Shown here: piece after piece, positions 58,186 to 64,000 of the stretch
Layout: every line of letters starts with the position of its first letter
How positions within the stretch are numbered: the first letter of the stretch is position 1
Source: Modestobacter marinus
GTDB taxonomy: Bacteria; Actinomycetota; Actinomycetes; Mycobacteriales; Geodermatophilaceae
Length of the DNA: 64,000 bases
Direction of reading: 5' to 3'
NCBI RefSeq assembly: GCF_019799945.1
Contig: NZ_JABGCH010000011.1
Span: 62,001 to 126,000, forward strand
Made by a program: the position numbers and the translations under genes
Notes under the pieces: generated by a model
Told to the model about the DNA's origin: nothing
Database searches by the model: none
Seen by the model: only the letters and a program-made list of their open reading frames with translations

Positions 58186-60654
58186 GTGACGGAAACACCC
58201 AGCCGCGACCGCGTCGAGCCGGTCGACCTCCAGCAGGAGATGCAGCGCAGCTACATCGACTACGCGATGTCGGTCATCGTCGGCCGCGCGCTGCCCGAGG
58301 TGCGCGACGGCCTCAAGCCCGTGCACCGCCGCGTGCTGTACGCCATGTACGACCAGGGCTTCCGCCCCGACCGCGCCACCGTCAAGTGCGCGCGCGTCGT
58401 CGGTGAGGTGATGGGCAACTACCACCCGCACGGTGACTCGGCGATCTACGACGCCCTCGTGCGGCTGGCCCAGCCCTGGTCGATGCGCTATCCGCTGATC
58501 GACGGCCAGGGGAACTTCGGCTCCCCGGGCAACGACCCCGCGGCCGCCATGCGGTACACCGAGTCCCGGCTGACCCCACTGGCCATGGAGATGCTCCGGG
58601 ACATCGACGAGGAGACCGTCGACTTCCAGCCCAACTACGACGGCACCAAGCACGAGCCGCTCGTCCTGCCCGGTCGGTTTCCGAACCTGCTGGTCAACGG
58701 CTCGGCCGGCATCGCCGTCGGCATGGCGACGAACATGCCGCCGCACAACCTGCGTGAGGTCGCCGCCGCCGTCTTCTGGATGCTCGACCACCCCGACGCG
58801 GAGGCCGAGGAGGCCCTGACCGCGTGCATGGAGCGGGTCAAGGGCCCGGACTTCCCGACCCACGGGCTGATCGTCGGCCGCGAGGGCATCGAGGACGCCT
58901 ACCGCACCGGCCGCGGCTCGGTGCGCATGCGCGCCGTCGTCACGGTCGAGGAGGACAACCGGGGCCGCGTGCAGTTGGTCGTCACCGAGCTGCCGTACCA
59001 GGTCAACCCGGACAACCTCGCCGAGGCGATCGCCGACGGGGTCAAGGACGGCCGGCTGCAGGGCATCAGCGAGATCGCCGACGAGTCCAGCGATCGGGTC
59101 GGCCGCCGGCTGGTCATCACGCTGCGCCGGGACGCCGTCGCCAAGGTCGTGCTGAACAACCTCTACAAGCACACCCAGCTGCAGACCACCTTCGGCTGCA
59201 ACATGCTCTCCATCGTCGACGGCGTCCCCCGCACGCTGCGGCTGGACGAGCTCGTCCGGATGTGGGTCAACCACCAGGTCGAGGTCATCGTCCGGCGCAC
59301 CCGGTACCGGCTGCGCAAGGCCGAGGAGCGCGCGCACATCCTGCGCGGCTACGCCAAGGCGCTGGACCAGCTCGACGCGGTCATCGCCCTCATCCGGGCC
59401 AGCGAGTCGGCCGAGGCCGCGCGCTCGGGCCTGATGGAGCTGCTGGACGTCGACGAGATCCAGGCGGTCTCGATCCTCGACCTGCAGCTGCGCCGGCTGG
59501 CCGCCCTCGAGCGGCAGCGGATCCTGGACGAGCTCGCCGAGATCGAGGCCCGGATCGCAGACCTGCAGGCGATCCTGGCCTCCCCCGAGCGGCAGCGGCA
59601 GATCATCCGCGACGAGCTGGCCGAGATCGTCGACAAGTACGGCGACGACCGGCGCACCCAGTTCGTGGCCAACGACGGTGACGTGTCCATGGAAGACCTC
59701 ATCGCCGAGGAGGAGGTGGTCGTCACGATCACCCGCACCGGCTACGCGAAGCGCACCAAGAGCGACCTCTACCGCAGCCAGCGGCGCGGCGGGAAGGGCG
59801 TGATGGGCGCGGCGCTGAAGCAGGACGACCTGGTCGACCACTTCTTCGTGGGCTCCACCCACGACTGGATCTTGTTCTTCACCAACAAGGGCCGGGTCTA
59901 CCGGTCCAAGGCCTACGAGCTGCCCGAGGCCAACCGCACCGCCCGCGGTGCGCACGTGGCGAACATCCTCGCGTTCCAGCCGGACGAGAAGATCGCCCAG
60001 GTCATGCAGATCAAGGACTACTCGGTCGCGCCGTACCTGGTGCTGGCCACGGCCCGCGGTCAGGTGAAGAAGACCCGGCTGACCGAGTTCGACTCCCCCC
60101 GCACCGGCGGCGTCATCGCCATCAACCTGCGCGACAACGACGAGCTGGTCGGGGCTGCGCTGATCCACCCCGAGCAGGACCTGCTGCTGGTCAGCCGCAA
60201 GGCCATGTCGATCCGCTTCCGCGCGGACGACGCGCAGCTGCGGCCGATGGGCCGCGCCACCGAGGGCGTCCGGGGCATCTCGCTGTCCGACGACGACACC
60301 CTGCTGTCGATGATCGTCGTCCAGGAGGGCGTCGACGTCCTGGTCGCCACCGAGCGCGGGTACGCCAAGCGGACCGGCATCGAGAACTACCCGCCGCAGG
60401 GCCGGGGCGGCAAGGGCGTGCTCACCGCCGACCCGAAGGCGCGCAAGGGCGTCCTGGTCGGTGCGCTCGCGGTGGTGCTCGGCGACGAGCTGTACGCGAT
60501 CACGTCCGGCGGGGGCGTCATCCGGACCCCGGTGAACGGCGTCCGGCACACCCGCGACCGGGCGACCATGGGTGTCAAGCTGATGAACTTGCCCGATGAC
60601 GTGTCGATCGTGGCTATCGCGCGTACGACGGACAACGACGAGCCCGACGCCTAG
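58186..60654 (+). CDS. gyrA: DNA gyrase subunit A
   Basis: 822 residues. Breakage-reunion domain starts [28 protein letters not shown]; quinolone-determining [15 protein letters not shown] (Ser in the first position, as in E. coli, unlike the Ala of M. tuberculosis); active-site Tyr in RYTESRL; GyrA-box QRRGGKG at the C-terminal pinwheel. GTG 58186 follows GTGGAG at nine bases; a GTG nine codons earlier (58159) is less likely. 178 bp separate it from gyrB. Confidence 0.97.
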   Translation: MTETPSRDRVEPVDLQQEMQRSYIDYAMSVIVGRALPEVRDGLKPVHRRVLYAMYDQGFRPDRATVKCARVVGEVMGNYHPHGDSAIYDALVRLAQPWSMRYPLIDGQGNFGSPGNDPAAAMRYTESRLTPLAMEMLRDIDEETVDFQPNYDGTKHEPLVLPGRFPNLLVNGSAGIAVGMATNMPPHNLREVAAAVFWMLDHPDAEAEEALTACMERVKGPDFPTHGLIVGREGIEDAYRTGRGSVRMRAVVTVEEDNRGRVQLVVTELPYQVNPDNLAEAIADGVKDGRLQGISEIADESSDRVGRRLVITLRRDAVAKVVLNNLYKHTQLQTTFGCNMLSIVDGVPRTLRLDELVRMWVNHQVEVIVRRTRYRLRKAEERAHILRGYAKALDQLDAVIALIRASESAEAARSGLMELLDVDEIQAVSILDLQLRRLAALERQRILDELAEIEARIADLQAILASPERQRQIIRDELAEIVDKYGDDRRTQFVANDGDVSMEDLIAEEEVVVTITRTGYAKRTKSDLYRSQRRGGKGVMGAALKQDDLVDHFFVGSTHDWILFFTNKGRVYRSKAYELPEANRTARGAHVANILAFQPDEKIAQVMQIKDYSVAPYLVLATARGQVKKTRLTEFDSPRTGGVIAINLRDNDELVGAALIHPEQDLLLVSRKAMSIRFRADDAQLRPMGRATEGVRGISLSDDDTLLSMIVVQEGVDVLVATERGYAKRTGIENYPPQGRGGKGVLTADPKARKGVLVGALAVVLGDELYAITSGGGVIRTPVNGVRHTRDRATMGVKLMNLPDDVSIVAIARTTDNDEPDA

Positions 60655-60680
60655 GGTGGGCTGGATGCTGGGGGGAGCCG

Positions 60681-60698
60681 GGGGACGACGTCGTCCCC
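60681..60698. promoter_or_regulatory. 18-bp perfect palindrome after gyrA
   Basis: GGGGACGACGTCGTCCCC with no loop, 26 bp after the gyrA stop; an operator for the downstream gene or a termination structure. Confidence 0.4.
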
Positions 60699-60810
60699 GC
60701 TCCGGCCCGGGCCATCACCAGGGCAATGACCGGTCGGCCGTCCTCCGCTCCACGACGGTCCCGATGGGCGCAGCGACGCGGCGGGAGCCGCTGGGGGACA
60801 GGAGACTGGG

Positions 60811-61911
60811 ATGAGCGACCGGGCGCGCAGTTCGGTGCGTACCGAGCCTCGTGCGGGGGCCGGCGCGCCCGACGAGGTGCCATCGGGCGCGGTCCCGGTG
60901 ACCGGCGCGCAGCCGGTCCCCGACGGGGAGCGGAAGGGCAGCTCGGCGGTCGGCGCGGGGGGCGGCACGCTGTCCGCGAAGACGGCGGTCGCCCAGCCGC
61001 CGTCCGGGCAGATCCCGGTCACTCCTGCGGAGAAGGCCCCGGCCGCGCAGTCACCGGAGCCCGCGGCGTCGGAGCCGAAGGCCGCCGAGGGCCCGGCGGG
61101 CAAGGCCGGCCAGGCGCCGGCGACGGTCACCCAGGCCCCGGCCGGGGCGAAGGCCGAGCAGGGCCCGGCGGCGAAGGCGGCGCAGAACCCTGCGGGCAAG
61201 GCGGCGCAGAACCCTGCGGGCAAGGCCGCCCAGGCGCCTGCGGGCAAGGCCGCCCAGACCCCTGCCGCCCAGAGTGCCGCTGCGACGGCGACGAAGACCG
61301 CGACCAAGGCACCCGCCGCGGGCGGGGCCGGGGCAGCGGGCAGCGGCGTCCCGGCCGCCGGCTCCGTGCCGGTCGAGGCCACCCAGGCGGTCACCCTGCC
61401 GCCGGCCGGCGCCCCGCCGGCCACCGGCCAGTCCCGGGCCGTCGACAGCCCGGCGTCCCGCCCCGCGAGTGCGGCCGACAGCCCGGCGTCCCGCCCCGCG
61501 GGCGCGGCCGCGCCCGCCGGGAAGTCGAAGGGCGCCGCTCGCGGCCCGCGCCGGGCCCGTCTGCAGCTGCGCCACATCGACACCTGGTCGGCGCTGAAGA
61601 TCTCCCTGGTGCTGTCGATCGCGCTGTTCTTCGTGTGGATGGTCGCCGTGGGCATCCTGTACGGCGTGCTCAACGGCCTGGGCGTGTTCGACTCGGTCAA
61701 CGACCTGTTCAGCCAGCTGCGCAGCGCCAGCGGCGAGGAGGGCGCCAGTGGCGAGCTCGTCAGCGCGGGCACGGTCTTCGGCGGGGCGGCGGTCATCGGC
61801 GCGGTGAACATCGTCCTGCTGACGGCGCTGTGCACCGTGACGGCGTTCGTCTACAACCTGTGCTCGGACCTCGTGGGTGGCCTGGAGGTCACCCTCGCCG
61901 AGCGCGACTAG
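60811..61911 (+). CDS. DUF3566 membrane protein (Rv0007-like)
   Basis: 366 residues. About 245 N-terminal residues are Ala/Pro/Gly/Lys-rich and disordered, with tandem AGKAAQNP-type repeats. The conserved C-terminal DUF3566 part ([35 protein letters not shown] and [28 protein letters not shown]) has two membrane helices. The same protein follows gyrA in most actinobacteria; function unknown. ATG 60811 has AGGAGA upstream. Confidence 0.9.
   Translation: MSDRARSSVRTEPRAGAGAPDEVPSGAVPVTGAQPVPDGERKGSSAVGAGGGTLSAKTAVAQPPSGQIPVTPAEKAPAAQSPEPAASEPKAAEGPAGKAGQAPATVTQAPAGAKAEQGPAAKAAQNPAGKAAQNPAGKAAQAPAGKAAQTPAAQSAAATATKTATKAPAAGGAGAAGSGVPAAGSVPVEATQAVTLPPAGAPPATGQSRAVDSPASRPASAADSPASRPAGAAAPAGKSKGAARGPRRARLQLRHIDTWSALKISLVLSIALFFVWMVAVGILYGVLNGLGVFDSVNDLFSQLRSASGEEGASGELVSAGTVFGGAAVIGAVNIVLLTALCTVTAFVYNLCSDLVGGLEVTLAERD
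61174..61269 (+). repeat. Four 24-bp tandem repeats in the DUF3566 gene
   Basis: Units at 61174, 61198, 61222 and 61246; the first two are identical, the others diverge. They encode an eight-residue AGK-AAQ-x-P motif. In-frame copy number changes would not disrupt the gene. Confidence 0.85.
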
Positions 61912-61947
61912 GAGGACCCCCTCGCCGGGGCTCGGACGGGCACCAGG

Positions 61948-61953
61948 TACGCT
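61948..61953 (+). promoter_or_regulatory. Candidate -10 of the tRNA-Ile gene
   Basis: TACGCT, 13 bases before the mature 5' end. Confidence 0.4.
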
Positions 61954-61966
61954 GTTCGAGGTCCAC

Positions 61967-62040
61967 GGGCCTGTAGCTCAGGCGGTTAGAGCGCATCCCT
62001 GATAAGGATGAGGCCGGAGGTTCAAGTCCTCCCAGGCCCA
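61967..62040 (+). tRNA. tRNA-Ile (GAT)
   Basis: 74 bases. Acceptor GGGCCTG/CAGGCCC, D-loop TAGCTCAGGCGGTTAGAGC, anticodon loop CTGATAA with GAT at 62001-62003, T-loop GTTCAAG. 3' CCA is not encoded. Confidence 0.97.
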
Positions 62041-62054
62041 CCCGTGCACCAGCG

Positions 62055-62086
62055 GTCGGGCCCGGTAGTCAGCTACCGGGCCCGAC
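62055..62086 (+). terminator. tRNA-Ile terminator
   Basis: A perfect 14-bp stem (GTCGGGCCCGGTAG / CTACCGGGCCCGAC) with a 4-base loop. Confidence 0.75.
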
Positions 62087-62148
62087 GCCGCTCACCCGCA
62101 GCGGTCACCCGAGCGGCGGTGACCACCACTCGTCCGAGGAGGTCCCGC

Positions 62149-62292
62149 GTGCTGAAGAAGCTGGCGGTGGCAGCGCTCGCTGCCAGCGCCGTGATCGCGG
62201 TCCGCAAGCGTGTGGCCGGCAAGGGCGACGCCGACCTGTGGGCCGAGGCGACCAGCGGCCCGGGGGCGGTCAGCACCCCCCGCGCCTCCTGA
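62149..62292 (+). CDS. DLW-39 family small membrane peptide
   Basis: 47 residues: LKKLAVAALAASAVIAVRKRVAG then DADLWAEAT, the DLW motif that names the family, widespread beside the gyrA-tRNA locus of actinobacteria. One hydrophobic helix; function unknown. GTG 62149 has AGGAGG six bases upstream. Too short for most gene finders. Confidence 0.85.
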   Translation: MLKKLAVAALAASAVIAVRKRVAGKGDADLWAEATSGPGAVSTPRAS

Positions 62293-62297
62293 ACCCG

Positions 62298-62318
62298 CGG
62301 GCGCGGTCACCGCGCCCG
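62298..62318 (+). terminator. Hairpin between the DLW-39 gene and tRNA-Ala
   Basis: CGGGCGCGG / CCGCGCCCG, 9-bp stem with a 3-base loop, directly before the tRNA. Confidence 0.55.
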
Positions 62319-62321
62319 TCC

Positions 62322-62394
62322 GGGGACGTAGCTCAATTGGCAGAGCACCGCCTTTGCAAGGCGGGGGTTAGGGGTTCGATTCCCCTCGTCTCCA
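62322..62394 (+). tRNA. tRNA-Ala (TGC)
   Basis: 73 bases. Acceptor GGGGACG/CGTCTCC (one G-U pair), D-loop AGCTCAATTGGCAGAGC, anticodon TGC at 62355-62357 in TTTGCAA, T-loop GTTCGAT. CCA not encoded. The 3' end is the attachment site of an integrative element. Confidence 0.97.
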
Positions 62395-63547
62395 CTCGTC
62401 TGACCTGCGGATTAACCTCCGTCGGGGGCTCGGGTGAGGCCTCCGACGGGGGCTCAGTCCGCAAAAAGTCCGCAACTCGTTCGCGGGTTACGGCCCGCAG
62501 GGCGTCCAGTCGGTCGGCTACGTCGTCCAGGTCGTCGTCGAACAGGTCGGCGTAGCGGTCCAGGGTCATGGCCGCCGAGGCGTGCCCGAGCATCCGCTGC
62601 ACCGCCTTGACGTTGGCGCCGGCCTTGATCGCCAGCGAGGCCGCGGTGTGCCGGAGTTCGTGCGGCGTGAGCCCGGGCTCCCCGATGGCCCGGGCCGCGG
62701 CGTCGAACCAGGCGGACCGGGCGTTCCGGTTGCGCAGCACCGCGCCCTGCGGCGAGGGGAAGGCGAGCTCGTCGGCGGGGCGGGTCACCACCGTCCGGGC
62801 CAGCTCGTCGACGAGGAACCGCGGCAGCGGCACCGAGCGGCGGCCGTGGGTCTTGGGGGTGCCCCACACCAGGCGGGAGCCGTCGACCTCGGTGACGGCC
62901 TCCACGACGAGCACCCGCCGGCGCAGCAGGTCGACGTGCCGCACTCGCAGCGCCGCCAGCTCCGACCAGCGCAGCCCGCAGTAGCCGAGCACCAGCACGG
63001 CGACCCGGCCGGGCCCGGCGGCGTCGGCGAGCGCCTCCAGCTGCTCCGCGGTCAGGTACCGGCGGCGCTTCTCCTGCATCGGGGGCAGGGCCACCCCGAG
63101 GGCGGGGTTGACCGCCAGGCGCCGGTCCCGCACCGCGAGCCCGAGGATGCCGGACAGGACGCCTTGCGCCTTGCGGACCGAGGCCCCGGCCAGCCCCCGG
63201 TCGGAGAGCTCGGACAGCCAGGCCTGCACGTCCCCGTGGGTCACCCGGATCAGCGCGACGTTCCCCCAGCGCGGCAGGACGTGGGTCTTGAGGACGTCTG
63301 CGTAGCGGGCACGACTGGTGGGCTTGAGGTTGATCTTCCCGGCGAGCCAGACGTCGGCCAGCTCGCCCACGGTCGTCCTGGCCCGTTTGGGGTCGACGTA
63401 GGTGCCGGTCTGTACGGCCGCGGTGACCTCGTCGAGCCATCGCTGGGCGTCGACCTTGCGCTTGAAGTGCCGGGCGTGCTCCTTGCCCTGCGCGTCGCGG
63501 TACCGCGGCCGGTACGTGCCGTCAGGCCGCCTCGCGATCGACGCCAT
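62333..63547 (-). CDS. Phage-type tyrosine integrase overlapping tRNA-Ala
   Basis: 404 residues. N-terminal arm-binding (RRPDGTYRPRYRDAQGKEHARHFKRKVDAQRWL), SAM-like core-binding (TTVGELADVWL), and catalytic R...K...HxxR...H...Y: GLRWSEL, TPKTHGRRSVPL, HELRHTAASLAIKAG, LGHASAAMTLDRYADLF. The C-terminal RGIEPLTPALQRRCSAN is encoded by the antisense of tRNA-Ala, the common configuration when attL lies in the tRNA. Stop at 62333 is in the D-arm. It drives integration/excision; an excisionase-like gene is 157 bp upstream. Confidence 0.95.
   Translation of the reverse strand: MASIARRPDGTYRPRYRDAQGKEHARHFKRKVDAQRWLDEVTAAVQTGTYVDPKRARTTVGELADVWLAGKINLKPTSRARYADVLKTHVLPRWGNVALIRVTHGDVQAWLSELSDRGLAGASVRKAQGVLSGILGLAVRDRRLAVNPALGVALPPMQEKRRRYLTAEQLEALADAAGPGRVAVLVLGYCGLRWSELAALRVRHVDLLRRRVLVVEAVTEVDGSRLVWGTPKTHGRRSVPLPRFLVDELARTVVTRPADELAFPSPQGAVLRNRNARSAWFDAAARAIGEPGLTPHELRHTAASLAIKAGANVKAVQRMLGHASAAMTLDRYADLFDDDLDDVADRLDALRAVTRERVADFLRTEPPSEASPEPPTEVNPQVRRVETRGIEPLTPALQRRCSAN
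62355..62394. other. attL: Putative att core in the 3' half of tRNA-Ala
   Basis: From anticodon to acceptor 3' end is the usual integrase target; the integrase reads across it. The matching copy at the far end of the element is outside the window, so the exact core cannot be defined. Confidence 0.5.
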
Positions 63548-64000
63548 CCTCGATCACCTGCCTCTCTTGAAGCCCCGGCCGTGGCCTACGAGCGCTGCAC
63601 TACCGACGCGATCGTCCCGGGGGGAGCTTGCCGTCAAACCCCTGCTTCCTCCGGTGGGCGCGGCGCAATCTGTGGACGGCGGCTCGCGCGGTGGATCAGC
63701 CCGGTCACCGCCGGGCGTCCGAGGCGGGGGCGGCTTGGCCGTGCTGGGCGTCGACCCAGTTGCGGAGGTCGTCGTAGCGGTAGACGACGCGGCGGCCGAG
63801 GCGGAAGCTGCGCGGTCCGGTACCCAGGTGGCGCCAGTACCGGAGGGTGGCGACGGGAGCGCGGAGGAGTTCGGCGGCCTCCGTGATGGTGAACAGCTCG
63901 GGTTCGCGGGCGGGGTGGTCGGACATGGCTGGCTCCGGGGACTCGGGTGTGCTCTGCTCCGTTACGGGAGAAGGCGCCATTTGGGTGCGATTGGTGACAG
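62395..64000. mobile_element. Left end of an integrative element
   Basis: Integrase at the tRNA-Ala edge and a MerR-type excisionase-like gene upstream of it, both on the minus strand. The remainder is beyond 64000. The 157 bases between the two genes and the 74 after the second show no further gene. Confidence 0.8.
63705..63926 (-). CDS. Excisionase-like HTH protein
   Basis: 73 residues: LFTITEAAELLRAPVATLRYWRHLGTGPRSFRLGRRVVYRYDDLRNWV is the MerR-type/HTH_17 excisionase fold. ATG 63926 has GGAG six bases upstream; an in-frame ATG at 63980 would add 18 residues. It likely directs the integrase to excise. Confidence 0.88.
   Translation of the reverse strand: MSDHPAREPELFTITEAAELLRAPVATLRYWRHLGTGPRSFRLGRRVVYRYDDLRNWVDAQHGQAAPASDARR

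Noticed and set aside
61174-61269. CRISPR array
   Set aside because: The 24-bp units have no spacers and encode an in-frame AGKAAQ-type peptide repeat.

Overview
This window comes from a high-GC actinobacterium. Strong GC bias at third codon positions, many GTG starts, short-leader or leaderless promoters of the form TANNNT, and the classic actinobacterial origin gene order all show this. Protein composition and the serine/threonine kinase-rich accessory region suggest the Geodermatophilaceae (Blastococcus, Modestobacter, Geodermatophilus), but that placement is inference.

Layout. (1) 1-525 is the end of a PadR regulator, followed by ino1 copy 1 (593-1672). (2) 1.7-22.1 kb is an accessory block: a GDPD phosphodiesterase; a translationally coupled operon of two ITPK-like ATP-grasp kinases and an APH-fold protein (+); two consecutive minus-strand units, GH15 / FHA / pseudokinase / ABC exporter fused to an APH kinase, and degenerate trypsin-like protein / Ser-Thr kinase / Ser-Thr kinase-Hsp70-beta-propeller fusion; then an FHA-HTH regulator and a PepSY protein (+). 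(3) ino1 copy 2 (22193-23272) matches copy 1 base for base over 972 bp (701-1672 = 22301-23272), so the block sits between perfect direct repeats. (4) 23.3-40.0 kb is the conserved left origin arm: lipoprotein, YqgE, MFS, pcnA, NUDIX, DUF6049, murJ, MviN-type pseudokinase, trxB, trxA, cwlM, aminotransferase, Ddl-like ligase. (5) 40.1-45.8 kb is parB-parA-rsmG-jag-yidC-yidD-rnpA-rpmH on the minus strand. (6) dnaA, oriC (about 48.42-48.90 kb), dnaN, gnd, recF, DUF721, an unknown gene, an APC permease, gyrB, gyrA, DUF3566, tRNA-Ile, a DLW-39 peptide and tRNA-Ala run rightward. (7) From 62.33 kb an integrative element begins, with its integrase overlapping tRNA-Ala and an excisionase-like gene; it continues past the window.

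How the genes may work together. The origin genes are ordinary replication, segregation and envelope housekeeping. Three perfect parS-type 14-mers outside the accessory block, two of them just upstream of parA plus one in pcnA, a fourth before the APC permease, and a degenerate tandem pair behind ino1-1 mark the ParB domain. The novel part is the ino1-flanked block. It combines an Ins(3)P synthase with two ITPK-like ATP-grasp kinases, two APH-fold proteins (one fused to an ABC exporter), active kinases, pseudoenzymes (pseudokinase, pseudo-protease) and FHA readers. My working hypothesis is a signalling system built around an inositol phosphate or similar phosphorylated small molecule, possibly exported, sensed at the membrane by the kinase/Hsp70 fusion, with output through FHA proteins. 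That function is inference only; the gene fusions and the missing catalytic residues are visible in the sequence.
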